Positions 1 to 8,786 of a stretch of DNA of 57,897 nt are shown piece by piece. How positions within the stretch are numbered: the stretch's first letter is position 1; every line of letters starts with the position of its first letter. A model generated the notes under the pieces. It ran no database searches. It was not told the origin of the DNA and was given only the letters and a program-made list of their open reading frames with translations. Location: assembly GCA_964563505.1 (NCBI GenBank), contig CAZLXW010000019.1:1-57897 (forward strand). Direction: 5' to 3'. The position numbers and the translations under genes were made by a program. The DNA is from UBA1351 sp964563505 (GTDB taxonomy: Bacteria; Bacillota; Clostridia; Lachnospirales; Vallitaleaceae).

Positions 1-11
1 AATAAAAAATC

Positions 12-54
12 CCGTGACTTTGAACCCAGCTTGAATATGAGTTCAAAATCACGG
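12..54 (-). terminator. Rho-independent terminator after rlmD
   Basis: An inverted repeat pairs 12-25 with 41-54 (CCGTGACTTTGAAC against GTTCAAAATCACGG, one wobble). Read on the minus strand it is followed by a T-rich run, and it lies just past the rlmD stop, so it most likely ends that transcript. Confidence 0.8.
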
Positions 55-85
55 AAATCCCTTTATATCAAGCACTTTTACACTC

Positions 86-1459
86 TTATTTATCGCCCCT
101 TGACATCAATACGACCGTCTCAACGTGCCCAGTGTGAGGAAAAAGATCTACTAACGTCATTTTCTGCACTTCATATCCGGCTTCTTGTAAGATAATCAAG
201 TCTCTAGCGAGAGAGGTGGGTTTACAGCTGACGTAGACCATTTTATCGACACCGAATTCGATGATTTTCGGCAATGCCTTGGGATGAATACCATCGCGTG
301 GAGGATCTAACACGATTAAGTCCGGTTTGTCTGTTAAATCATCGAGTACCGCAAGGACGTCGCCAGCGATGAATTCACAATTGGATAGCTGGTTTAGCTT
401 AGCGTTTTCTTTTGCGGCTTCAACTGCTTCTTCAACGATCTCAACACCCACTGCCTTTTCTGCAACAGGGGCTAATAGTTGGGTAATGGTACCTGTCCCG
501 GAGTATAAGTCAAAGACGACTTTATCTTTTGTCTCACCGATATATTGGCGAACTACATCATAGAGCTTTTCTGCACCTAGTGAATTTGTTTGAAAAAAAC
601 TAAAAGGTGATATCTTAAAACGTAAGCCTAATAATTCTTCATATAAAAAGTTTCTACCATGAAGTAGGTGTAGCGTATCTGGCTTAACTGCATCCGATAA
701 TGAATCCGATACTGTATGAACCACAGATACAAGATGGTTATCTAACACTTCATCTGAAAGCTTCTTAAGTCCTTCAAGCCAAGGTGTTAAATCATAGTCT
801 AGCTGGGAGGAGGTTACAAGATTAACCATTAATTCTTGTGTGTTGACACCACGGCGGATAAGTAAATATCGAAGATATCCTTCATGGGTACGCTTATGAT
901 AATATGTCAGACCATCTTGTCGGAATAAATTCACCGTGTAATTTAAAATAGCGTTAAAGTCATTATGAACAATCTGGCAATCCCCGGCAGGACTAATATC
1001 ATATGTACTTCCGCGCTTATGCATACCTAAAACAAGCGGTCCGTCTTTCTGGGCATCACCAAAAGAATACTCCATCTTATTGCGATAGTGAAAATGCTCT
1101 GGGCTACCGATAATGCCGTCATAACGCTCACCTAATGGTCCTGTGACATTTTCAATGAGTTCTTTTACTTGTCTTTCTTTTAATGCAAGCTGCTTTTCAT
1201 ATGACATCGACTGATATAAGCAACCACCACACTCACCAAACACAGGGCATGGAGCTACAACCGCGTCAGGTGCAGATTCGACTGTTTCTAATAATCGCCC
1301 CAAGAATTTTCCGTTACGTCGTTTTGTCGTGATCCCACGTACCTGTTGTCCGGGAATGACATTTTTTATAATGACGGTTTCTTCATCTACTTTAACATAC
1401 CCTTTATTGGGAAAATCCACTTTTTCTACATAACCTATAAACTCTTGCTTTTTTTTCAT
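86..1459 (-). CDS. rlmD: 23S rRNA (uracil-5-)-methyltransferase, RlmD/RumA family
   Basis: SAM-dependent methyltransferase expected to make 5-methyluridine in 23S rRNA. An N-terminal TRAM RNA-binding domain (about 5-60) is followed by a cysteine cluster at C71, C77 and C80, the usual 4Fe-4S ligand pattern. The C-terminal Rossmann half has the SAM loop VFDLYSGTGTI, the LDPPRDG motif and the catalytic cysteine in VSCKPTSLARDL. I chose the ATG at 1459 because GGAGG lies 11 bases before it; an in-frame ATG at 1477 has no ribosome site. Length (457 residues) is normal. In Firmicutes one such enzyme may methylate two positions (RlmCD type), so the exact uridine is not settled by sequence. Confidence 0.9.
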   Translation of the reverse strand: MKKKQEFIGYVEKVDFPNKGYVKVDEETVIIKNVIPGQQVRGITTKRRNGKFLGRLLETVESAPDAVVAPCPVFGECGGCLYQSMSYEKQLALKERQVKELIENVTGPLGERYDGIIGSPEHFHYRNKMEYSFGDAQKDGPLVLGMHKRGSTYDISPAGDCQIVHNDFNAILNYTVNLFRQDGLTYYHKRTHEGYLRYLLIRRGVNTQELMVNLVTSSQLDYDLTPWLEGLKKLSDEVLDNHLVSVVHTVSDSLSDAVKPDTLHLLHGRNFLYEELLGLRFKISPFSFFQTNSLGAEKLYDVVRQYIGETKDKVVFDLYSGTGTITQLLAPVAEKAVGVEIVEEAVEAAKENAKLNQLSNCEFIAGDVLAVLDDLTDKPDLIVLDPPRDGIHPKALPKIIEFGVDKMVYVSCKPTSLARDLIILQEAGYEVQKMTLVDLFPHTGHVETVVLMSRGDK

Positions 1460-1505
1460 CGAATCTATTTCCTCCATTTATTGATTTTAATATACTAGAC
1501 TGAAA

Positions 1506-1531
1506 AAGAACTGCTCCTTCGAGCAGTTCTT
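1506..1531 (-). terminator. Terminator hairpin after the acidic-tail protein gene
   Basis: Perfect 11-bp stem AAGAACTGCTC/GAGCAGTTCTT with a 4-base loop. On the minus strand it is followed by TTTTTC. It lies between the stop of the gene at 1548-1892 and the start of rlmD. Confidence 0.8.
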
Positions 1532-1547
1532 CTAAGTCTTATTATGA

Positions 1548-1892
1548 TTATTTTTCTAAGTCTTCGTCTACTTCTTCATCAAGATCTTCTTCTAAATCAT
1601 CAACGAAGTCATCTTCCTCGTCAAATTCTTCAAAGTCGTCATAATCTTCATCATAATCCATGTCGTCAAAATCTTCTTCATATTCATCAAAATCATCAAA
1701 GTCATCACTCTCATAGAAGAATACCTTATAAACGACTACAGCTGCAATCGCTAATACAAGAATCGCAATACTGGTAATTAACCAAGTTTTTGCACGCTTT
1801 TCTCGAACATCAACTTTCTTACCAAATTTCTGCAAAAAATCTTCTACTTGTTTCAAACTAATTAAGTCATCTTTTTTCATAAAATCCATCAT
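1548..1892 (-). CDS. Small single-pass membrane protein with a very acidic tail
   Basis: I do not recognise a characterised family. The 114-residue protein has a charged N-terminal part (about 1-37), one strong transmembrane segment (about 38-57, ending VVVYKVFFY), then a tail of about 55 residues made almost only of Asp, Glu, Phe and Tyr, with repeated DDF/DEDYDD patterns. This suggests a membrane-anchored acidic tail; which side of the membrane it faces is unclear. Two ATGs in tandem open the frame, after an AAGGG ribosome site. A TATAAT -10 box sits at 1962-1967 (minus), so it probably has its own promoter, separate from pcrA. Confidence 0.75.
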   Translation of the reverse strand: MMDFMKKDDLISLKQVEDFLQKFGKKVDVREKRAKTWLITSIAILVLAIAAVVVYKVFFYESDDFDDFDEYEEDFDDMDYDEDYDDFEEFDEEDDFVDDLEEDLDEEVDEDLEK

Positions 1893-1997
1893 TACTCTTC
1901 ACGTCCCTTCTCGTTTTTTGTATTCACAAAAACATTTTCTCACTTTGTCATACATGTATCTATTATATCATAAGTTGGGATTTTTAACAGGCTTAAT

Positions 1998-4238
1998 CTA
2001 CAATTTTTTTAATCCGGCAAAACTTGCAATTAATTTTTTCTTACCATGGCTAGGAAAGTTAACCGTTACTTGATAGTCTGCACCACCCGCTTCGATAAGT
2101 TTCACCTGTCCGATTCCATATTTTGGATGTTTAACTAAGTCCCCTGCCGCGTAATCTAGAACGACACCTTCTGGTGCAGGAATTGCCGCTGCCGTAGCCG
2201 TACTATATGGTTTTTGCTTAAATGCTGTTTTACGCCGTGCGCGTTCTTCGATTGGATTAAATGTTTCGTTTCCTTGTGTATCACTTTGTCCCGTAACCGC
2301 ATCGCTCTCTAATAATTCTGCCGGAATCTCAGATACAAAGCGTGATACCGGATTATAATTGGTGTTTCCATAGAGCATTCTTGACCGTGAACTTGTCATA
2401 TAAAGTTTGTCTTGTGCTCGTGTAATACCTACATAACAAAGACGTCGTTCTTCCTCTATATCTTCAATGAGTCCCGAATTCATACTCATAAAACTTGGGA
2501 ACAAACCATCTTCCATGCCTGCCATAAATACGACAGGAAATTCCAATCCTTTGGCACTATGCAATGTCATTAGTATGACTTTGTTATCATCATCTTCAAG
2601 TTGGTCAATATCTGCTACGAGAGCAACGTCTTCTAAAAATTCATTCAAAGAGGGTTCTTCACCTGCCGCTTCAGTATCTTCCACATATGTATAAAGCTTT
2701 GATACTAACTCCCCGATGTTCTCTGAACGTTCTTCAGCTTTAAGCGCATCATCCGCTTTCAAGCTCTCGATATATCCTGTACGTTCAAGAAGTTCTTCCA
2801 TTAAGCGTTTTAAGGCACCTCGATCTGCAAAGGCTTTCAATTCATGCATCATCATAGCAAACTCTGCAACATTCTTCTTGCCCCGACTAATATTTGGAAT
2901 ACTCTCAATATCCTTGACCCCTTCCATAAAAGACTGACCACTGATATTCACGTATTCTTGTATTCGTTCAACTGTTGTCGCTCCTATACCACGCTTGGGT
3001 ACATTAATAATACGTTTTGCCGCAACTTCATCCGTACTATTATTTAAAACTTTCAGATATGCGATAATATCTTTAATCTCTTTACGTTGGTAAAAAGAAA
3101 CGCCTCCAACTAACCGATATGGAATTCCTGCACGCACAAGGCCTTCTTCTAATAAACGGGATTGGGCATTGGTACGGTAGAGAATGGCATAATGGTAATA
3201 TTCATGCCCTTCGTCTTCAATTCCCCGTACAATCGTATCCGTAATAAATCGTGCTTCTTCCGATTCTGAATTCACCTGTACATGGTATATCCGTTCTCCA
3301 TCCTGATTATCTGTCCAGAGTTTCTTTACTTTTCGCTTACGGTTATTGCGAATAACCTCATTGGCTGCTTCCAAAATATTCTTGGTCGAGCGGTAGTTTT
3401 GTTCTAATCGAATGACCTTTGCATTTTTATACACAGATTCAAAATCCAAGATATTGCGAATATCTGCCCCACGAAAACGATAGATTGACTGATCATCATC
3501 CCCAACAACACATAGGTTCTTATGCTTGTCCGCGAGTAACTTCACTAATCGAAACTGAACACCATTGGTGTCTTGATACTCATCTACCATAATATATTGA
3601 AAGAGATTATGATAGTATTCTAAAACTTTGGGTCTTTGTTCAAACAACTCAACAGTTTTGCAGAGCAAATCATCAAAATCAAGAGCGTTATTTTTCAATA
3701 GACGTTTTTGATATTCGATATAGACCCGGCTGATGATTTCCTTACGCATATCGCCATCCGCTTGCCTTTGGAATGCTTTGGGCCCGATAAGCTGATTTTT
3801 GGCACTGCTGATTTCGGATAAAATCATGGACTCTTTGAAATATTTGGGATCAATATTGTACTCTTTCATAATTTCTCGAATTAGCTTTTTTGCATCATCC
3901 GTATCATAGATACTAAAATTCCTGTCATAATCAATCTCGTCAATATAACGACGAAGAATCCGAACACAAGAAGAGTGAAATGTACTCACCCAAACATCTT
4001 GTCCGCCTTCACCAATAAGACGGTCGACACGTTCGCGCATCTCTTTGGCGGCTTTATTTGTAAATGTAATCGCCATAATTTTCCATGGCAAAACATGTTT
4101 TTCTTCAATTAAATAGGCAATACGATGTGTCAGCACCCTCGTTTTTCCTGAGCCTGCACCGGCTAACAGAAGTAGTGGGCCTTCAGTACACATAACCGCT
4201 TCGCGCTGGGGTTCATTAAGTGTTGCGTATTTATCCAT
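1998..4238 (-). CDS. pcrA: ATP-dependent 3'-5' DNA helicase PcrA (UvrD/Rep family)
   Basis: Superfamily 1A helicase that unwinds DNA in repair, plasmid replication and removal of RecA or stalled polymerase. Walker A AGAGSGKT is at residues 26-33. Other motifs are TFTNKAAKEM (Ia), VDEYQDTN (II), GDDDQSIYRFRGA (III), QNYRST (IV), TLHSAKGLEFPVVF (V) and YVGITRAQ (VI). At 746 residues it is the usual length, and the C-terminal end has the PcrA-type Tudor-like segment (GDLVKHPKYGIG). The ATG at 4238 follows GGAAGGTG. No partner gene is adjacent. Confidence 0.95.
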   Translation of the reverse strand: MDKYATLNEPQREAVMCTEGPLLLLAGAGSGKTRVLTHRIAYLIEEKHVLPWKIMAITFTNKAAKEMRERVDRLIGEGGQDVWVSTFHSSCVRILRRYIDEIDYDRNFSIYDTDDAKKLIREIMKEYNIDPKYFKESMILSEISSAKNQLIGPKAFQRQADGDMRKEIISRVYIEYQKRLLKNNALDFDDLLCKTVELFEQRPKVLEYYHNLFQYIMVDEYQDTNGVQFRLVKLLADKHKNLCVVGDDDQSIYRFRGADIRNILDFESVYKNAKVIRLEQNYRSTKNILEAANEVIRNNRKRKVKKLWTDNQDGERIYHVQVNSESEEARFITDTIVRGIEDEGHEYYHYAILYRTNAQSRLLEEGLVRAGIPYRLVGGVSFYQRKEIKDIIAYLKVLNNSTDEVAAKRIINVPKRGIGATTVERIQEYVNISGQSFMEGVKDIESIPNISRGKKNVAEFAMMMHELKAFADRGALKRLMEELLERTGYIESLKADDALKAEERSENIGELVSKLYTYVEDTEAAGEEPSLNEFLEDVALVADIDQLEDDDNKVILMTLHSAKGLEFPVVFMAGMEDGLFPSFMSMNSGLIEDIEEERRLCYVGITRAQDKLYMTSSRSRMLYGNTNYNPVSRFVSEIPAELLESDAVTGQSDTQGNETFNPIEERARRKTAFKQKPYSTATAAAIPAPEGVVLDYAAGDLVKHPKYGIGQVKLIEAGGADYQVTVNFPSHGKKKLIASFAGLKKL

Positions 4239-4394
4239 AAGTGCACCTTCCCTTTTTGGAATATTCTATCCACTATCATATCATAAGACGAACAGATATT
4301 CTACACCGACTTTTTGTATTTACATCTAGTATTTAGTACTATATAATATAGAGATAAGACATTTATTTATAATGACCATCTCGGGGAGGCCATC

Positions 4395-5036
4395 ATGGAA
4401 AAAAAGAATTTCGATGATTTTATTCTAAAGCAATTAAAAGCAATTCAAAATCATGACCGCATTTCATCAGCTGATATTCCGAATATTGACTTATATATGG
4501 ATCAAGTGACTACTTTTATGAATGAGCATCTAGGCTTATTCAAACGTTCCAGCGAAGATAAAATATTAACGAAAACAATGATTAACAATTATAGTAAATA
4601 TAACCTATTGCCACCAACGATCAAAAAAAAGTATACCAATGATCATGTTATTTTGATGCTTTTTATTTATTATCTAAAACCTATTCTTTCGATTGGTGAT
4701 ATCAAAGAGCTCCTTGCTCCTATTCAAGACATGTTTATGTCAGAAAATACAACAAAGCCTGAAGGATTTAACGATTTGAAAGAGCTCCATGATGCAATTA
4801 TTGAAACAGAAGCTGTGCATTTTTCCTTATTTAAAGATCATACGATGGAAACTGCGAATATTGCAAAAGAACTCTTTAAAGATGTCAAAGATGAGAAGCA
4901 ACGCAAGTTACTCTCAATTTTTGCAACGTCCTATCTATTCACCGTTCAAGCATCTGCACAAAAGCATATGATCACATCCCTTATTGATGACTACCTCAAA
5001 GAAGATACACCACCAAAAGGGAAGAAAAAATCTTAA
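4395..5036 (+). CDS. DUF1836 domain protein, likely DNA-binding
   Basis: The protein matches the DUF1836 family common in Clostridia and Bacilli: an N-terminal helical segment with the pattern SADIPNIDLYMDQV (about 22-35) and a region LTKTMINNYSKYNLLPPTIKKKY (about 55-78, here described in two parts) that resembles a MerR-type winged helix. No enzymatic motif is visible. The target is unknown; a transcription factor role is inferred. Start is supported by GGGGAGG before ATG. Its stop overlaps the stop of the convergent kinase gene by 4 bases. It is 213 residues long, usual for the family. Confidence 0.8.
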   Translation: MEKKNFDDFILKQLKAIQNHDRISSADIPNIDLYMDQVTTFMNEHLGLFKRSSEDKILTKTMINNYSKYNLLPPTIKKKYTNDHVILMLFIYYLKPILSIGDIKELLAPIQDMFMSENTTKPEGFNDLKELHDAIIETEAVHFSLFKDHTMETANIAKELFKDVKDEKQRKLLSIFATSYLFTVQASAQKHMITSLIDDYLKEDTPPKGKKKS

Positions 5037-6412
5037 ATTATTACAGTGAATCGAACACCGTCTTCAGTGTTTTCTACACGATAATCTCCATGATGAAGCA
5101 AGACAATCTGTTTAACAATGGCAAGTCCAAGGCCTGTGCCAGATTGTTTGCCCCTACGTTTATAAAAACTCTCAAAGATAAAGGGCATATCCTCATCAGC
5201 AATAGGTGGCCCGTCGTTTTCTACTGTAATATAAAGACTTTGATTTACTTGTGTAAATTTAAAGATTACTTTTGATTTAGCATGTTCAACTGCATTGGCG
5301 ATTAAATTTTTAATCACCTGCTCCATACGATTTGCATCTATTTCTATCTTACGATGACTTACATTCACATCGTAGATCACTTCAAGATGATGTATCTTTA
5401 TATACTCTCTGTATGTTTTGATAATGTTTTCTGCCCATATCTGAATATCAACAGGCCCTACATGAATATTAAAAAATCCGTTTTCCATTTTTGAAAAATC
5501 TAAAATTTCATTTATTAAGCTGCTGATTGCTTCTGTCTCATTGTAGATACTAATGATATAGTGATCACGTTCTTCTTCATCCTTATAAATGCCATCATAA
5601 ACTAATTCTGCATAACCACGAATCACTGAAATTGGTGTTTTTAACTCATGTGTGGCTTGTGCTAAAAACTGTTTTTTCATGGTCTCAACAGCACGTTCTT
5701 TTGTCAGTTCTGATTCAAGGCGTTGAATATTGGATAATAACTCTTGATACATAAGCATAAGCGAATGATTTAATTGCCCGATTTCATCCTGTCTTTTTGA
5801 AACCATTACTTCTCTTACCTTTTTATCCTTCATTAATAGAGCTAATGTATTTAGATCTTGGATTGGCTTTGAAATATACTTCGATATGAAAAATGCACCC
5901 ATTATACTAATAAGTATGCCAATGATAAAGAGATAGAGAAAAAACTTCATAATTACAAAGACTGCCTCTTCTAAGGATGCAATGGATACTTCATATATCA
6001 TCATTTGGTCATCAACGATAATACCAAAAGCATATATTCGGACACCGAGCTTGTTTTCATAAGTTTCTTTTAATATGTCATTCTTCCACGCATAACTGTG
6101 GTCCGGGATCGGTCGATTACGTCCCATTCCTTGTCGAAGCATTCCCATTGTCGCTCCTGATAAATCGATAAGATAAACCTCACCACCAATATTTTGACGC
6201 ATAAGGTCAAAGAGCATATTGACTTCTTCTACATCTGTCCCCTTGTCTTTTGCCTCGATAATCGTATCCGTATAATATTCTAGCTCATTAATTTTTTGTT
6301 CGCGATAATAATTCGGAAGAAAAAATCGAATAGCGATTCCTAAAAATATAAAAAGAACGATAACAAAAGCTAAAAAAATAATAAAAATCTGTCGAGTTAT
6401 TGATTTTTTCAT
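5033..6412 (-). CDS. Sensor histidine kinase with HAMP domain
   Basis: Membrane sensor kinase, partner of the response regulator just upstream (4-base ATGA overlap). Transmembrane helix 1 is at about 8-32, an extracytoplasmic sensing domain at about 33-150, helix 2 at about 155-178, then HAMP. The phospho-accepting His255 sits in QATHELKTP. The N box (NLIANAVEHAK), G1 (ENDGPP) and G2 (GTGLGLAIVKQI) boxes are intact. The external domain contains a short Met/Gly/Arg-rich stretch (MLRQGMGRNR). The stimulus cannot be read from sequence; BaeS/ResE-like envelope sensors are the closest general type. Confidence 0.92.
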   Translation of the reverse strand: MKKSITRQIFIIFLAFVIVLFIFLGIAIRFFLPNYYREQKINELEYYTDTIIEAKDKGTDVEEVNMLFDLMRQNIGGEVYLIDLSGATMGMLRQGMGRNRPIPDHSYAWKNDILKETYENKLGVRIYAFGIIVDDQMMIYEVSIASLEEAVFVIMKFFLYLFIIGILISIMGAFFISKYISKPIQDLNTLALLMKDKKVREVMVSKRQDEIGQLNHSLMLMYQELLSNIQRLESELTKERAVETMKKQFLAQATHELKTPISVIRGYAELVYDGIYKDEEERDHYIISIYNETEAISSLINEILDFSKMENGFFNIHVGPVDIQIWAENIIKTYREYIKIHHLEVIYDVNVSHRKIEIDANRMEQVIKNLIANAVEHAKSKVIFKFTQVNQSLYITVENDGPPIADEDMPFIFESFYKRRGKQSGTGLGLAIVKQIVLLHHGDYRVENTEDGVRFTVII

Positions 6413-7086
6413 TCTACTTTCACCATCCTGTATCCATGACCGCGTATCGTCTCAATACAGTCACTTTGATTCAACAATTTTTTTCGAAGTCGCTTCACAT
6501 GAGTATCTACTGTACGTTCATCTCCATAATAATCATATCCCCACACATGATCGAGTATTTGGTTACGACTTAGAGCGATGTTAACATTATCAATAAAATA
6601 TAATAAAAGACTGTATTCAATCGGCGTTAAGTCTAGTTTTTTTTCATCTATATACACTTGTCGATAATCTTTATTAATACGTATACCATTCATCTGAATC
6701 TCATTATTCATAGATTGAATATGATTTCGTTTTAAGACTGCTTTGACTCTTGCGAGTAGTAAACGCGTACTAAACGGTTTTGTGATATAGTCATCCGCCC
6801 CCAACTCAAAGCCGAACAGCTTATCTTCTTCTTCACTTCGGGCAGTTAACATAATGACGGGAATTTCTTTTTCACGACGAATAGCCTTTAATATGGTCCA
6901 ACCATCTGTGTCTGGCAACATCACATCAAGGATTACTAGATGAAAGTCATGCGCTTCCATGAGTTGATAGGCTTCTTTACCTGTTCCCGCTTCATACAAA
7001 CGAAAGGCTTCTTTTTCAAAGTACTTACGTACGATTTCTCGAATTCGCAAATCATCTTCAACAAACAAAATATTTATGCTGTACAC
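6409..7086 (-). CDS. OmpR/PhoB-family response regulator
   Basis: 225-residue DNA-binding response regulator, cotranscribed with the kinase downstream. The receiver domain has the acidic pair E10/D11, phospho-acceptor D54 in VILDVMLPD, and K104 in DDYITKPFS. The C-terminal winged helix carries the usual LTPIEYSLLLYF and DERTVDTHVKRLRKKL motifs. The start is a GTG at 7086, preceded by AGGGGTGAT. Target genes are not evident; autoregulation is likely for this family but no direct repeat was clear upstream. Confidence 0.93.
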   Translation of the reverse strand: MYSINILFVEDDLRIREIVRKYFEKEAFRLYEAGTGKEAYQLMEAHDFHLVILDVMLPDTDGWTILKAIRREKEIPVIMLTARSEEEDKLFGFELGADDYITKPFSTRLLLARVKAVLKRNHIQSMNNEIQMNGIRINKDYRQVYIDEKKLDLTPIEYSLLLYFIDNVNIALSRNQILDHVWGYDYYGDERTVDTHVKRLRKKLLNQSDCIETIRGHGYRMVKVE

Positions 7087-7131
7087 CTACAATCACCCCT
7101 TTATTCATACTATACTTTCATAAAGCACAAA

Positions 7132-7160
7132 ACAGACTAACTCGTCATGAATTAGTCTGT
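7132..7160 (-). terminator. Terminator after the YerC-like gene
   Basis: Stem ACAGACTAA (7132-7140) with TTAGTCTGT (7152-7160), followed on the minus strand by TTTTGTG. It lies 16 bases past the stop of the YerC-like gene. Confidence 0.65.
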
Positions 7161-7175
7161 CAAAATAGGTCTATC

Positions 7176-7472
7176 TTATTCGTCTTCAATCTTAATACGC
7201 TGAAAGACCATATCATATCCGTCATTTCCATAGTTAAGTGAACGATTCACTCGACTAATCGTTGCGGTTGAAGCACCTGTTTTTTCAGCAATTTCTAAAT
7301 ATGTATGCTGTCCTCTTAGCATCTTTGCAACTTGAAGACGTTGTGCCAATGAGTGTAATTCATTAACGGTACACACATCTTCAAAAAACAAGTAGCATTC
7401 TTCAATCGTCTCTAATGCCAACACCGATTGAAAAAGAAGATCGACTTCATCGGATTTTATCTTTTTACTCAT
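7176..7472 (-). CDS. YerC/YecD-family TrpR-like regulator
   Basis: 98-residue protein of the TrpR-related YerC/YecD family. The helix-turn-helix is visible in the segment LEIAEKTGASTATISRVNRSL (residues about 59-79, described by its ends EIAEKTG and TISRVNRSL). The N-terminal part (LEECYLFF-type pattern, ALETIEECYLFFED) is typical of the family. It probably acts as a dimeric transcription repressor, but the ligand and targets are unknown. The start follows AAGGAG. It is 48 bases downstream of the PHP gene, so both are probably one transcript. Confidence 0.88.
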   Translation of the reverse strand: MSKKIKSDEVDLLFQSVLALETIEECYLFFEDVCTVNELHSLAQRLQVAKMLRGQHTYLEIAEKTGASTATISRVNRSLNYGNDGYDMVFQRIKIEDE

Positions 7473-7520
7473 ATCTTGTCTCCTTTAAATAAGGTTATAT
7501 ATGAATTTTATCACATTAAA

Positions 7521-8237
7521 CTAATAACGTAAAGCAATATAGTTTAAAAACAATTCAACATTTGTATTAATCACAAGTTCTTCTGGAAACTCTGCATCTT
7601 CAATCGCTTGAATCGCATATTCTAAATTTCCAACATCATTTGAGACATGTGCATCTGAACTTAAAATAACTGGAACATTATATTTTTTTGCTGATTTAAG
7701 CATCATCTGAATGTTTTCCTTGGCTCCATCACGAAAACTTCCAGGTGTTAATGAACTATTGTTTATCTCAAGCATTACTTTATACTCTTTCGCCGCTTTA
7801 ACAATCTTTTCATAGTCTAGCGGATATCGACTATCATCAGGATGCCCAATAATATTCACCCTAGGATTCTTCATCGCTCCGATAATCGCATTCGTATTTG
7901 CTTCGATGGTTCCGTAATTAATACATGGTGGATGTAAACTTGCAATGACATAATCTATATGTTCAAGGCCTGTCGGGAGCATGTCAATTCGTCCGTCCTC
8001 ATCAATAATGTTTGCCTCAACACCCCGTAATATATTCACACCGTACATTTGTCGTGGTAATACTTTCAAATTCTGAAAATAAAACAAATGGGTTGATCCC
8101 GGCATCATTGGCGCATGATCCGATACCCCATAATACGTCAACCCTTTTTCCTTAGCTACACGTATATTTTCTTCAAGCGAACTATATGCATGCCCACTTG
8201 CCGTTGTATGCGTATGTACATCAAAATATATCTTCAA
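7521..8237 (-). CDS. PHP-domain phosphoesterase (YcdX-like)
   Basis: Member of the PHP metallophosphatase family close to YcdX. Metal-binding motifs are the N-terminal HTH (H8, H10 in DVHTHTTASGHAYSS), SDHAPMM, EANI, ASLHPP, GHPDDSRYP, and C-terminal SSDAHVSND. Length from the chosen start is 238 residues, normal. I chose the TTG at 8237 because AGGGAAG lies 8 bases before it and the family's N-terminus begins just here (KIYFDVHTHT); the longer frame to 8285 opens with TTG and lacks a ribosome site. Substrate unknown; phosphatase activity is inferred from the family. Confidence 0.85.
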   Translation of the reverse strand: MKIYFDVHTHTTASGHAYSSLEENIRVAKEKGLTYYGVSDHAPMMPGSTHLFYFQNLKVLPRQMYGVNILRGVEANIIDEDGRIDMLPTGLEHIDYVIASLHPPCINYGTIEANTNAIIGAMKNPRVNIIGHPDDSRYPLDYEKIVKAAKEYKVMLEINNSSLTPGSFRDGAKENIQMMLKSAKKYNVPVILSSDAHVSNDVGNLEYAIQAIEDAEFPEELVINTNVELFLNYIALRY

Positions 8238-8354
8238 TGAATTTCTTCCCTTTCTGTAAAATAACATAAACTCTTTAAATTGCAAAAGTTACATCCACAT
8301 TATACTCTTAGTTTATATAGAAAGCAAGGGAGTTGGAAATAGGGTGTTTATTGA

Positions 8355-8541
8355 ATAGGTGGGGGATAAATTATTCGCAGATTCATTTCGTCAAGAGATT
8401 CTATCTAATGAGGGGCGGCGGATACAACGGATTCCAAACTCACTGCGTTCAAACAGTGGAATCCTTCTTCTGTATCCGCCGCCCCTCAGTAAAAGAATCT
8501 CTATAACTCATGAAAAAGCTCAAAATTTATCCCCCACCTAT
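8355..8541. repeat. Large palindromic element 1
   Basis: 187-bp imperfect palindrome with four nested perfect stems: 8355-8372/8524-8541 (18 bp, core TAGGTGGGGGATAAAT), 8394-8402/8494-8502 (9 bp, AGAGATTCT), 8409-8426/8471-8488 (18 bp, TGAGGGGCGGCGGATACA) and 8429-8436/8457-8464 (8 bp). The GC-rich stem stands out in AT-rich DNA. It contains an accidental open frame on the plus strand (8359-8577) that I do not accept as a gene. It resembles a MITE or REP-type element rather than a simple terminator, given its size and its relation to the neighbouring palindrome. Confidence 0.85.
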
Positions 8542-8592
8542 CCAAAACCTTGCTATTTTCATACTCATGCTAAATAGAGGAGTTTTTTTAGT

Positions 8593-8782
8593 AAATACTG
8601 ACCTGTAAAATATGTATTTTTTTATGAGTCTTAGTCGTTCTTAGCTTGAAAAAAGGATGAGTGCAAGATAAGGATTCTGTTGCTTGAGCGAAGCGAGTTC
8701 AGAATCCGTTGCACACATCCTTTTAAAAGCTTTAGAACGACTGGACGAAATAAATCGTTACATATTTTATGGGTTAGTATTT
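8593..8782. repeat. Large palindromic element 2
   Basis: 190-bp imperfect palindrome. Stems: 8593-8616/8759-8782 (24 pairs, three G-T wobbles if RNA), 8633-8647/8727-8742 (one-base bulge), 8651-8659/8716-8724 (AAAAGGATG), 8661-8666/8709-8714 (GTGCAA) and 8672-8679/8700-8707 (GGATTCTG). The tip (8672-8707) is a reverse-complement relative of the tip of element 1: 27 of 36 bases match by my count. The right edge lies 5 bases from the degV stop, so it could also act as a terminator for a transcript from either side. Confidence 0.85.
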
Positions 8783-8786
8783 TAGC

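Noticed and set aside
1544..1777. Plus-strand frame opposite the acidic-tail protein
   Set aside because: Gln/His/Leu-rich product is just the complement of the Asp/Glu codon run.
8359..8577. Plus-strand open frame of 72 codons
   Set aside because: It lies wholly in palindrome 1, no ribosome site, low-complexity product from the two arms.
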